From the NCBI GenBank assembly GCA_026645815.1, contig JAPKMR010000005.1, positions 52,720-116,719 of the forward strand: a stretch of DNA of 64,000 nucleotides, given 5' to 3'. Below are positions 36,493 to 44,976 of the stretch, in pieces. Origin of the DNA: Anaerolineae bacterium (GTDB lineage: Bacteria; Chloroflexota; Anaerolineae; B4-G1; SLSP01). Within the stretch, counting starts at the first letter, position 1. Each line of letters opens with the position of its first letter. Below the pieces are notes generated by a model. The model was not told the origin of the DNA and ran no database searches. It saw only the letters and a list, made by a program, of their open reading frames with translations. A program made the position numbers and the translations under genes.

Positions 36493-37461
36493 ATGATCGA
36501 GATGGTGAACCTGACCAAGCAGTTTGAGACCGTTTTGGCTGTAGATGGTATCCACCTCACCGTGCAACCGGGCGAAGTGTTGGCATTATTGGGTCCCAAC
36601 GGCGCGGGAAAAACCACTACTGTACGCATGCTCTCAGCAATTTTGAAGCCCACTGCGGGACACGCTACCGTTGCCGGTTATGATGTTGCAAGTCAGAGCC
36701 TTGAGGTCCGTCGCTGCGTGGGTGTGCTCACCGAGTCGCCCGGATTATACCAACGGATGTCCGGACAGGAATACCTCGACTTCTTCGGTGAAGTGCGTGG
36801 GTTGGAGCCACAGGCGCGCCTGGCGCGGATTGCGCACCTGGCAGACTGGTTCGAGATGAGTGGGGTCTTGGACCGCCGCTTGGGAGAATATTCTAAGGGC
36901 ATGGCGCAGAAAGTGGCGTTGATGCGTACCCTGCTGCACGATCCGGCAGTATTATTGCTCGATGAACCCACTTCAGCGATGGACCCGCAAAGCGCTCGCC
37001 TGGTACGCGATACGATCCTGCAGCTCCGCAGCACCCAGCGATCTATCATTATCTGTACCCACAACCTTGTCGAGGCTGAAGAACTTGCCGACCGTATAGC
37101 CATCATTAGACAAGGGCGCATCGTGGTGCAGGGAACTCCCGCAGAGCTGAAAACACGCTTGCTGGGCGCCCCGCTTATGGAAGTGCGTTTTTCGCAACCA
37201 GGGCTTAATGGGGCTGCATCTTTGGTAGCGCGCTTCGCTCAGATAGAAGGTGTGGGGGAGGATACCATGCGGATGGAGTTCATCCGTTATCGCACTGATC
37301 GCCCTGGCGAGGTCAATTCAGCAATCCTGGAAGCCTTGTTGGCAGCGGGAATGCAGGTTTTTTCCCTCAGTGAAGTGCCACAAAGCCTTGAAAGCGTTTA
37401 CCTGCGTGTGATTGCAGGCAGGCAAGGCTCGGCTGAAGGCACAGCGGCAGTAGACGCATAG
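36493..37461 (+). CDS. ABC transporter ATP-binding protein
   Basis: 322 aa, single ABC domain of the ABC-2 exporter (drug/NatA-like) type. LLGPNGAGKTTTVRML (Walker A), YSKGMAQKVALMRTLLHDPAVLLLDEPTSAMDP (variant signature SKGMAQ plus Walker B) and ICTHNLVEAEELADRI (H-loop). ATG 36493 follows GAGGAGGG. Pairs with the permease 163 bp downstream; substrate unknown. Confidence 0.92.
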   Translation: MIEMVNLTKQFETVLAVDGIHLTVQPGEVLALLGPNGAGKTTTVRMLSAILKPTAGHATVAGYDVASQSLEVRRCVGVLTESPGLYQRMSGQEYLDFFGEVRGLEPQARLARIAHLADWFEMSGVLDRRLGEYSKGMAQKVALMRTLLHDPAVLLLDEPTSAMDPQSARLVRDTILQLRSTQRSIIICTHNLVEAEELADRIAIIRQGRIVVQGTPAELKTRLLGAPLMEVRFSQPGLNGAASLVARFAQIEGVGEDTMRMEFIRYRTDRPGEVNSAILEALLAAGMQVFSLSEVPQSLESVYLRVIAGRQGSAEGTAAVDA

Positions 37462-37624
37462 CTGTTTCCTAATCTACACTACTTTTTTGCAGATAGGCGT
37501 GCCCACATCTTAGTTGAGGTGCTGTACGCCCAATGAACGGATGAACTCCATCCGCTTTGTCCTATAGGCCGCTTGTGGAGTAGGCAGTACGGATTCCTGC
37601 GGTGACTATCGAGGGGGGAGGAGT

Positions 37625-39115
37625 ATGGCAATGGAGCAGGATAGAGGTGTACCCGAAGTTTCGTTGCGCGCCTGGTGGGCACAGCTACGAGCTGAGTTGA
37701 AGCCGGCGTTGGTGTTAATGCGTCGCGAGATCAAAGATACCTTGCGCGATTGGCGCATCCTGGCGCCGATTCTGTTGTTGGTCACGGTATTCCCCTTCCT
37801 AGCCAATACCGCGGCAGCAGAGGGTTTGAGTTTTGTCAATCAATACGGCGCGAATCTGCTTATTGAGCGCATGTTCCCCTTCCTGATGTTGGTGGTCGGC
37901 TTTTTCCCCAGTACTTTTTCGCTCGTTATCGCACTTGAGACCTTTGTTGGCGAGAAAGAGCGCCGCAGTCTGGAACCTTTGCTGGCTACACCCCTCACGG
38001 ACCTGCAACTCTACATTGGTAAAACATTGGCGGCTATCATACCCCCGGTTATTGCCAGCTATATCGGCATGATTTTCTACACGTTGTTGCTCGGTTTCAC
38101 TATCGGCTGGTGGCCCACAGTCTCGCTCTTCTTCGTGGCTTTCGTTCTCTCGACGGCACAGGCGTTGGTGATGGTGAGCGCCGCCGTAATTGTCTCGGCT
38201 CAATCCACAAGCGTGCGCGCGGCAAATCTGGTTGCCAGTTTCATCATTATTCCAATGACGCTGTTATTGCAGGCGGAAGCGGGATTGCTGCTCTTTAACA
38301 ACTTTGTTGGCTTGTGGTTGATTGCTCTGGCCTTATTGGTGGTAACGATCCTGTTCATGCGTATGGGCATCGCGCTCTTCAACCGTGAGCGTTTATTGGG
38401 GCAGGAGATTGATCAACTCAACTTCACCAAAGGCTTGCGGGCGTTCTGGGCCGGTTTCTGGCCTCAGAATGGCTTGTGGCATCTCTACCGGTATGAAGTT
38501 CCGCATGTATTGCGTTTGCTGCGACCCCATCTCGTATTTACGATTCTGGTGGCTTTGGGTGGCGGCGCCCTGATCGGATTGTGGGGCGCTCAGCGCTTCC
38601 CATTTCCATCCGGCGCGATGGATTTCTCCCAGTATGCGGACTTGGAAACGTTTTCTGAGGCGGTCGAGGCCTCGGGCTTATTGTCGGGGTTTTCGACGTG
38701 GGCAATTTGGGGACACAATGTGCGTTCGTTATTCACTGCCACCCTGTTGGGCTTTCTCTCCATCGGTGTTGTCGCCGTGCTCCTGTTGGCGGCGCCGATA
38801 GCCATCATTGCCTATCTTGTTCCACAGTTGGGGGGCATAGGTATCAATCCCTGGTTGTTGTTGGCAACCGGCGTATTGCCACATGGTATCTTTGAAATTG
38901 CAGCAGCCCTACTGGTGACAGCCTATGCGCTTAGACTGGGAACCGTGCTCTTGCGTCCGCCGGAGAAAGATGGCGGGATGATGGATCTGGCGCGCGACCT
39001 GGGTCAGTACTGCAAACTTTTCCTGAGTGTGGCTTTGCCGCTGTTGTTGTTAGCCGCATGGATCGAAGCGGAAGTGTCCTCCCGCTTGATGATCAGTTTT
39101 CTCGGCAGTCTCTGA
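37625..39115 (+). CDS. ABC-2 permease fused to a SpoIIM-like domain
   Basis: 496 aa, about ten membrane helices. The N-terminal half is an ABC-2 permease (RREIKDTLRDWRILAPILLLVT..., ETFVGEKERRSLEPLLATPLTDLQLYIGK). The C-terminal half resembles stage II sporulation protein M/DUF95, with GHNVRSLFTATLLGFLSIGV and the hallmark TGVLPHGIFEIAAALL. GGAGG-type site before ATG. It should form an exporter with the preceding ATPase. A fusion of these two membrane modules is worth noting. Confidence 0.85.
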   Translation: MAMEQDRGVPEVSLRAWWAQLRAELKPALVLMRREIKDTLRDWRILAPILLLVTVFPFLANTAAAEGLSFVNQYGANLLIERMFPFLMLVVGFFPSTFSLVIALETFVGEKERRSLEPLLATPLTDLQLYIGKTLAAIIPPVIASYIGMIFYTLLLGFTIGWWPTVSLFFVAFVLSTAQALVMVSAAVIVSAQSTSVRAANLVASFIIIPMTLLLQAEAGLLLFNNFVGLWLIALALLVVTILFMRMGIALFNRERLLGQEIDQLNFTKGLRAFWAGFWPQNGLWHLYRYEVPHVLRLLRPHLVFTILVALGGGALIGLWGAQRFPFPSGAMDFSQYADLETFSEAVEASGLLSGFSTWAIWGHNVRSLFTATLLGFLSIGVVAVLLLAAPIAIIAYLVPQLGGIGINPWLLLATGVLPHGIFEIAAALLVTAYALRLGTVLLRPPEKDGGMMDLARDLGQYCKLFLSVALPLLLLAAWIEAEVSSRLMISFLGSL

Positions 39116-39116
39116 G

Positions 39117-39225
39117 GTGTGCGTTTCAACTTCGGGGTAAAAGTACGATGACTATTGTGCAGGTGTCAGGGCTTTGAGTGATTTTGTGCGGTGGGGCTGC
39201 ACCTCACCGCACAAAATCACCTTTC
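39117..39225 (+). mobile_element. Family B MITE, right-truncated copy
   Basis: Opens GGTGTGCGTTTCAACTT and contains the GGGGTAAAAG block and a central 19-bp hairpin GTGATTTTGTGCGGTGGGG (39178-39196) with its complement to 39220. The right arm after CTTTCTT is missing; the stop of the minus-strand gene lies there. It separates two convergent genes and probably terminates both. Confidence 0.8.
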
Positions 39226-39450
39226 TTATGGTGAGACAATATTTGGTTCGGGGGCGGGGACGACACGGCAGGTGACGTGAATATAAGCGAATTCACCGTG
39301 GGGTGGCAGAAGATCCTTGGTCTCGATAATCTCACACCATACATCGCCCAGGCGCACTTTCTCTCCCACATAGGGCATGGTGGTCTGGTTGACGATAGCG
39401 CCAGGGTGTGCGTGATTGGGAATGACGTAACTGACTTTGTAAATCATCAT
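39226..39450 (-). CDS. Small conserved-looking hypothetical protein (74 aa)
   Basis: MIYKVSYVIPNHAHPGAIVNQTTMPYVGEKVRLGDVWCEI...; predicted beta-rich, no family recognised. The start ATG (39448-39450) overlaps the TGA of the cNMP-binding gene (ATGA arrangement) with GAGGAG upstream, so the two are coupled. Its stop lies at the truncated edge of the family B repeat, so the C-terminus could have been altered by that insertion. Confidence 0.65.
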   Translation of the reverse strand: MMIYKVSYVIPNHAHPGAIVNQTTMPYVGEKVRLGDVWCEIIETKDLLPPHGEFAYIHVTCRVVPAPEPNIVSP

Positions 39451-39905
39451 TCGCACTCCTCACGCTGCTGTAGCGAGATATTGCGGTGCCGTAGTTTGAA
39501 GGCGAGATCGCGTGCCAGGTTGTACATGATCCGGTAACCGGTGAGATGCTCTCGGTCGCAATAATCCAATAGCAGCTTGCCGTGAATGATCAGAACCTCG
39601 GCGCTCTCAGAGACACAGCTGATAGTGGCTGACCGGGGACCGGAATCCAACATGGATATTTCTCCGAAGCCCTGTCCTGCGCCAAGGAGTACCAGGGTGG
39701 GTCCATCGGCAGCGCCGAGGCAACCCACTTTCACTTGCCCTGAGAGCACAATGAAGAATTCATCCCCGGCTTCTTCTTCACGGACGATGATATCGCCGCG
39801 TTGGAAGGTGCGTTTCTCTCCCAGGTCTGCAAGTGCTTGTATCTGCTCAATATCGAGACCAGCAAAAAGATCCGCCGTCCGTAGCACATCAATGGGTGTG
39901 GTCAT
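39447..39905 (-). CDS. Stand-alone cyclic nucleotide-binding domain protein
   Basis: 152 aa. One cNMP domain: FAGLDIEQIQALADLGEKRTFQRGDIIVREEEAGDEFFIVLSGQVKVG, then GFGEISMLDSGPRSATISCVSESAEVL, which contains the phosphate-binding cassette form (GEISMLDSGPRSA). A helical tail follows, but no helix-turn-helix is seen, so it is not a CRP-type activator by itself. ATG 39905 follows AGGAGGAAG. Divergent to the large cyclase-like gene about 800 bp away, which may supply its ligand. Confidence 0.85.
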   Translation of the reverse strand: MTTPIDVLRTADLFAGLDIEQIQALADLGEKRTFQRGDIIVREEEAGDEFFIVLSGQVKVGCLGAADGPTLVLLGAGQGFGEISMLDSGPRSATISCVSESAEVLIIHGKLLLDYCDREHLTGYRIMYNLARDLAFKLRHRNISLQQREECE

Positions 39906-39990
39906 TCTTCCTCCTATGCTGAGGTGAGGATGAGCTGGCTTCGCCACTCTGACTTACAATTCAAGCGCTAACAACTCACCTCTCAATTTC

Positions 39991-40019
39991 ATTATACGCA
40001 TAATTGTGTTTGGGAGCAA
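39991..40019 (-). promoter_or_regulatory. Promoter of the cNMP-binding gene
   Basis: TTGCTC (40014-40019), 17-bp spacer, TATAAT (39991-39996) on the minus strand, about 85 bp upstream of ATG 39905. Confidence 0.7.
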
Positions 40020-40030
40020 GCTCCGTAACT

Positions 40031-40183
40031 GGGGGAATTCCAACTTTGGGGTAAAAGCAAGCTGATTGCCATACCAAAGTTTTCTCTTTAGGTGATTTTT
40101 ACAGCGTGGCGCAGCCACGCTGTAAAAATCACCTTTTTCTTGCGCCCTGTAGGGGTGCCTGAGATTGCGCCCTCAAAGTACAC
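40031..40183 (+). mobile_element. Family B MITE, older copy in tandem
   Basis: Left end decayed (GGGGGAATTCCAACTTTGGG), then the GGTAAAAGCAAGC block and a perfect 21-bp central hairpin (40090-40110 and 40114-40134) whose stem (ACAGCGTGGC) is unlike the neighbouring copy. Next come the GCGCCCTGTAGGGGTGCCTGAG block and a decayed right end (CAAAGTACAC). Abuts the next copy directly. Confidence 0.82.
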
Positions 40184-40344
40184 GGGTGCGTTTCAACTTT
40201 GGGGTAAAAGCAAGACGACTGTTATACAAATGCCTTTCTTTGGTTGATTTTTGGCGGTGGGGCTTTGCCCCACCGCCAAAAATCAACTTTTTCTGCGCCC
40301 TGTAGGGGCGCTTGAGATTTTCACCCCCGTTTTGAAACGCACCC
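40184..40344 (+). mobile_element. Family B MITE, complete copy (161 bp)
   Basis: Perfect 13-bp ends GGGTGCGTTTCAA and TTGAAACGCACCC. Central 21-bp perfect hairpin at 40243-40263/40267-40287 with a TTT loop and stem GATTTTTGGCGGTGGGGC. No target duplication is visible; the left flank is the preceding copy. Confidence 0.9.
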
Positions 40345-40383
40345 ATCGCGAAACAGCGTTTCTCATTTGATTGATTAACCCTC

Positions 40384-40631
40384 GGGTATAGAACAAATTA
40401 TTGGGAAGTTCAGAGGTCAGATTGGTGAGACCATGCGTTTAGACACTTTGACGTGCCAAAGCGACGCAGAGGGTGGTTTTTTGTGATTTTCGTGGACGGG
40501 GGAAGCCCCGTCCACGAAAATCGCGCTTGCAGAAAGAAGCGCCGAGTACGGCGGCGCAGAGCGTTGGTCGCTGATGCGGGTTGCTTGCAAGATGACGGTC
40601 TTATTTTTCTCCAATATTCTGTCGTATACCC
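40384..40631 (-). mobile_element. Family A MITE, complete copy, reverse orientation (248 bp)
   Basis: Exactly the same length as the copy at 36184 and more than 90% identical by eye over the whole element, with both GGGTATA ends. Flanks TTAACCCTC (40375-40383) and TTACCCCCC (40632-40640) agree at 7 of 9 positions, consistent with an aged 9-bp duplication. Together with the two family B copies it fills the 810-bp spacer 39906-40715. Confidence 0.9.
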
Positions 40632-40653
40632 TTACCCCCCTCAAGGGTTGGGG

Positions 40654-40659
40654 TATAAT
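40654..40659 (+). promoter_or_regulatory. -10 element for the cyclase-like gene
   Basis: GGGTATAATG, 57 bp upstream of ATG 40716 and 22 bp beyond the family A element; weak -35. Confidence 0.6.
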
Positions 40660-40715
40660 GCAAAATATTGGAAGATACCCGGCAGTGATTTGTCTGACAC
40701 TCCAGAGGCGGATCA

Positions 40716-43700
40716 ATGAATATCCCTATGTTGCTCCCTTTTGTACCCGTTGACCGGCGACATGCGCTCTATCAGGGCACGCCGCTCCCCGACCGCACAC
40801 GAGGTGCCGCGCTCTTTGCCGATATCTCTGGCTTTACCCCGCTCACTGCGGCCCTTGCTGCCGAGTTAGGCCGTCAGCGTGGCGCAGAGGTAGTGCTGAA
40901 TTATCTCAACCCCATCTATGAAGCGCTCATCACCGAACTGCATACCTATCATGGGAGCGTTATCGGCTTTGCAGGGGATTCTATCACCTGCTGGATTGCG
41001 GAGGAAGCAGAAGAAACGGCAGATGAGTGCTCTGCCCTTCACGCCGCGTCGCTTTCTGCGGTGACGTGTGCTTTCGCCATGCAAAACATCATGGCGCGGA
41101 TGGGGCACGTCATCACGCCAGGGGGAGAAGAAATCACCCTTTCCATCAAAATCGCCGTTGCTGCTGGTCCGGCACGGCGTTTTCTGGTGGGGCACCCCAA
41201 GCAACAGCTATTCGAAGCACTCGCAGGTGTAACGCTGGAACGCATGGCTGCAGCCGAACATCAGGCGGAAAAGGGCGATGTCATGGTTAGCGCAGAAGTA
41301 ACCGAGATTCTGGGTGATGCAATCACCGTCGCCGAATGGCGCACCGAGGCGGAGACCAGGCGCCTCTTCGCCCGCGTAAGCGGACTACCTCGCCCCGCTC
41401 AGCCACATCCCTGGCCCCAGCTGCCGGTCAGCGCCCTGTCGCCGGAGCAACTGCAACCCTGGTTGGCTGCTCCCATCACTGAGCGCCTGCTAAGCGGCGC
41501 GACCTACCTTGCCGAACTGCGCCCGGCAACGTCGCTATTCCTCAAATTCGAGGGCATTGACTATGATGGCGATGATGCCGCCGGGCACAAACTTGATACC
41601 TTTATCCGCTGGGTGCAGGAAATCCTCTACCGTTATGGCGGGACCATGCGCCAGCTGACTATCGGTGATAAGGGCAGTAACCTCCTCGCGGTTTTCGGCG
41701 CACCGGTGGCGCATGATGATGACAACGCCCGAGCCATTGCCGCGGCGCTGGAGCTGCGCACACCTTCTGCCGAGCTACCTTACATCACACCGCCTCAAAT
41801 TGGCGTGAGCCAGGGGTTGGTATGGGCTGGAGCATGCGGCGGGCGCTTGCGCTGTATCTACACCGTGATGGGCGATGAAGTCAACATGGCAGCTCGGCTC
41901 ATGGGGAAGGCGGCGCCTGGGCAGATTCTGGTCAACCAGAGCGTGGCTGATGACACCGTGCGCAGTTATGAGGTCGAATCCCTCGGTCCGATGCAGCTGA
42001 AGGGGCGCGCTGAACCGTTAGCCGTCTCGGCAATCACCGGCAAAAGGCAAGCGCGATTGAGCGCGCTCTTCAACACGCCGTTGGTAGGGCGGGAGGACTT
42101 CCTCAGCAGTATGCACACTCTGCTGCACGCACCGGGTCAGATTCTGCGCCTGGAGGGATCTGCCGGGGTGGGCAAAAGCCACCTGGCAACAGTCTTCGCG
42201 GAACAGGTTGCTGCATCCGGTTGGCAAGTGGCGCTCGGACTATGTCAGAGCATCAGCCAGGGAGCGGCTTATACCCCCTGGCGGCAGCTATTCGCAATGG
42301 CGCTGGGGATAAGCAATACGATGACCCCCGAAGCCCAAGCGGCACAAGTCGTAGAACGGCTTACGAAGGTTAATTCAACCTGGGAAACCAGGCTCCCGCT
42401 GCTCAACGAGCTTCTGGACCTGCCGTTGCCCGAGAATGATATGACCGCAGCACTGGACCCCAAGTTGCGCCAACAAGCGCTCTTTGCATTGGTCGCCGAA
42501 ATCCTGCAAACCTGGGCCAAACGGCAACCATTGCTGCTCATCCTGGAAGACGTACACTGGATGGATGAAGCCTCTGCCGCGTTGACGGTTGCTATCGCGC
42601 GCGCGCTCTATCACAGCCCAGCGGCACTGCTACTGGTGCAACGCCCGCCGCTGGAGGAGCAGCGCATCCTGCCAGAATTGGAGCCGCTCTCGAAACACCA
42701 TCACCTGCTACTCGGCGATCTCTCACCGGAAGGCGTGGGGGCGCTGGTGCGCAATCGTTTGGGTGGCGATGTGGAACAGCTCGCGCTCGATCTGATTTTT
42801 GCCCAGGCGCAGGGAAATCCATTCTTCACCGAGGAACTGGTAGATGCGCTGTGCGAGGCAGGCTATCTGGTGCATAGGGAGGCTGAGGGTAAATGGCAGC
42901 TCTCCGAACCGGCTTTCGAAGCGCTGCTCGATGCGAATTGTATCAGCAAAATAGAGAGCAACTGGCAGATGGTGGAGAACCCGCCCCTGAGCGCCACAGC
43001 CTTCGATATCCCGGATTCCGTACACGGAACGGTATTGGCGCGCATGGATCGCCTGCCAGAGGCACACAAGCTCACCCTGAAGGTTGCCAGCGTCATCGGG
43101 CGTACATTCCAACTGGCTGCTCTGCAATCTGTACACCCCAGCTCGCCGCCGCGCGAGGGGTTGCGCGCGCAGATCGAGGCGATGGGGCAACGTGATTTCG
43201 TGCGGCTGGAAACCGCGCTGGAGGAAAATCCCGTCTACATATTCAAGCACAACACGACGCAAGAAGTGGCTTACGATACGTTGCTCTACGCGCAGCGGCA
43301 AGAGCTCCACGGCGCGGTAGGCGCGTGGTACGAGCAGACTTACGGCGAGGAACGCCCTCTGGAAGCGCTCACGCTCGACTCGCCCCTGGCGGCACATTAT
43401 CCGGTGCTAGCACATCACTGGCGCAATGCCGGACAGCCTGAGCGTGAATGCGTTTACGCGGGACTGGCGGGGGAACAAGCCGCGAAGCAATATGCCAATG
43501 AAAGCGCGCTACGATATTTCAGCCGCGCGCTGGAGCTCACGCCAGAGATGCAGCCTGCCGCACGCTACAAACTACTCCTGGGACGTGAGGGCGTCAACGA
43601 TTGGCTCAGTCGCCGCGACCAGCAAGCTGCCGATTTGGAAGCGCTCGTAGCGTTGAGCGACACGCTTGCCGACGAGGCCAGGCGCGCGACCGTGCAGCTC

Positions 43701-44882
43701 CGCTACGCCAACTACTATCGTTACATTGATGCGTATCCTGCTGCACTGGAAGCCGCACAACGCGCCATCGCCGCAGCTCAGGTCGCTGCAGATCCTCTCA
43801 CCGAGACCCGCGCCACCCACGAGATGGGACGCATTGCACTGATGCAAGGCGACTATACCACCGCCAGAACACACTTGAGTCAGGCGCTCGATCTGGCGCG
43901 CACTCACCAAAATACACGCGACGAAGCCCGTAGCCTCTACGACCTGGGTAGCGTCTACTACCAGCAACAACAATACACAGAAGCCCAGCAACACTACCAT
44001 CAGGCCCAGGAGCGGTATCATATCAGTAGCTATCGCCCCGGTGAGATCCAATGCCTGATCATGTTCGGGGCGCTCTACTACCAACATGGTGAGTACACTG
44101 CGGCACAGACAAGCTACACCGAGGCCTTGGCGCTCAGCCGGGCCATCGGGTGGCGTTATGCCGAAACTTACCTCCTTGGCTCGTTGGGTAACAGCACTTT
44201 CGATCTGGGTGATTATATCGTGGCCCAGAGCTACCACGAAAGCGCCCATATGGTCGCGCAGTCAATCAACTACCAGTATCAGGAAGCAGTCAGCCTGGAT
44301 ACCCTCAGCTTGATCCACCATCTTCAAGAAGATCACGCGCGCGCCCGTGACTACGCCGAGCGCGCCCTGGTGCTTAACCAACAGATTGGTGACAGACGCA
44401 GCGAGGGTTACAGTACCAATCATCTGGGATTAGCACTCACCGGACTGGGGGATTTTGTTGCGGCTCAGACTGCCTTTGAGGAAGCGTTGGCCATCCGGCG
44501 GGAATTGGAGCAAATTGCACTGACGATGGATGATCTCGCCGGACTGGCGCGGGTCGCCCTGGCGCGCAGCAACCAAGCAGGGGCTTATGCTCAGGTCCAA
44601 GAGATTCTCTCCTGGTTGGCAGAGAATAGCCCCGATGGAATCGAATTCCCGGTATGGGTGTATTTGACTTGTTACAAGGTGCTTAGCGCCAACGGCACTG
44701 ACCCGGAAACGCAAGCCCGCGCCCGTGATGTACTGGAAACTGGCTATCAGTTGTTGCAGAAGCGGGCGAGACAGATTCAGGATGAGGTCATCCGCCGCCA
44801 GTTCCTGGAGCAGGTACCCTTCAACCGGGCTTTGCTGGCGGTCTGGGGACTGCATAGACATGACTTTCCATCCCAGGTGTAA
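40716..44882 (+). CDS. sAC-like tandem cyclase - P-loop NTPase - TPR protein (1388 aa)
   Basis: Domain order matches animal soluble adenylyl cyclase: C1 (about 20-215), C2 (about 265-445), P-loop NTPase with NTPLVGRE and GSAGVGKSHL (about 450-800), Walker-B-like LLILEDVHWMD, then about ten TPR-like repeats (950-1300). C1 keeps the metal-binding positions (LFADISGFT, GFAGDSITCW) but lacks the N-x-x-x-R pair (TLERMAA). C2 lacks the first Asp (LFLKFEG) but keeps TIGDKGSNLLAVFG and VMGDEVNMAARL. The two may therefore build one shared active site. GAGGCGG precedes ATG. Catalytic competence is inferred, not shown. Confidence 0.88.
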   Translation: MNIPMLLPFVPVDRRHALYQGTPLPDRTRGAALFADISGFTPLTAALAAELGRQRGAEVVLNYLNPIYEALITELHTYHGSVIGFAGDSITCWIAEEAEETADECSALHAASLSAVTCAFAMQNIMARMGHVITPGGEEITLSIKIAVAAGPARRFLVGHPKQQLFEALAGVTLERMAAAEHQAEKGDVMVSAEVTEILGDAITVAEWRTEAETRRLFARVSGLPRPAQPHPWPQLPVSALSPEQLQPWLAAPITERLLSGATYLAELRPATSLFLKFEGIDYDGDDAAGHKLDTFIRWVQEILYRYGGTMRQLTIGDKGSNLLAVFGAPVAHDDDNARAIAAALELRTPSAELPYITPPQIGVSQGLVWAGACGGRLRCIYTVMGDEVNMAARLMGKAAPGQILVNQSVADDTVRSYEVESLGPMQLKGRAEPLAVSAITGKRQARLSALFNTPLVGREDFLSSMHTLLHAPGQILRLEGSAGVGKSHLATVFAEQVAASGWQVALGLCQSISQGAAYTPWRQLFAMALGISNTMTPEAQAAQVVERLTKVNSTWETRLPLLNELLDLPLPENDMTAALDPKLRQQALFALVAEILQTWAKRQPLLLILEDVHWMDEASAALTVAIARALYHSPAALLLVQRPPLEEQRILPELEPLSKHHHLLLGDLSPEGVGALVRNRLGGDVEQLALDLIFAQAQGNPFFTEELVDALCEAGYLVHREAEGKWQLSEPAFEALLDANCISKIESNWQMVENPPLSATAFDIPDSVHGTVLARMDRLPEAHKLTLKVASVIGRTFQLAALQSVHPSSPPREGLRAQIEAMGQRDFVRLETALEENPVYIFKHNTTQEVAYDTLLYAQRQELHGAVGAWYEQTYGEERPLEALTLDSPLAAHYPVLAHHWRNAGQPERECVYAGLAGEQAAKQYANESALRYFSRALELTPEMQPAARYKLLLGREGVNDWLSRRDQQAADLEALVALSDTLADEARRATVQLRYANYYRYIDAYPAALEAAQRAIAAAQVAADPLTETRATHEMGRIALMQGDYTTARTHLSQALDLARTHQNTRDEARSLYDLGSVYYQQQQYTEAQQHYHQAQERYHISSYRPGEIQCLIMFGALYYQHGEYTAAQTSYTEALALSRAIGWRYAETYLLGSLGNSTFDLGDYIVAQSYHESAHMVAQSINYQYQEAVSLDTLSLIHHLQEDHARARDYAERALVLNQQIGDRRSEGYSTNHLGLALTGLGDFVAAQTAFEEALAIRRELEQIALTMDDLAGLARVALARSNQAGAYAQVQEILSWLAENSPDGIEFPVWVYLTCYKVLSANGTDPETQARARDVLETGYQLLQKRARQIQDEVIRRQFLEQVPFNRALLAVWGLHRHDFPSQV

Positions 44883-44917
44883 AGGCATGCACAGAGAATG
44901 AGGTTTTTTGAAATATG

Positions 44918-44944
44918 CGTCAGGCGAGCGATGCTCGCCTGACG
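44918..44944. terminator. 12-bp hairpin between convergent genes
   Basis: CGTCAGGCGAGC (44918-44929), loop GAT, exact complement (44933-44944), then TACATTTTCC; TTTTTT precedes it for the opposite strand. Confidence 0.75.
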
Positions 44945-44976
44945 TACATTTTCCTTCTGATCTGCAATTACGGATT

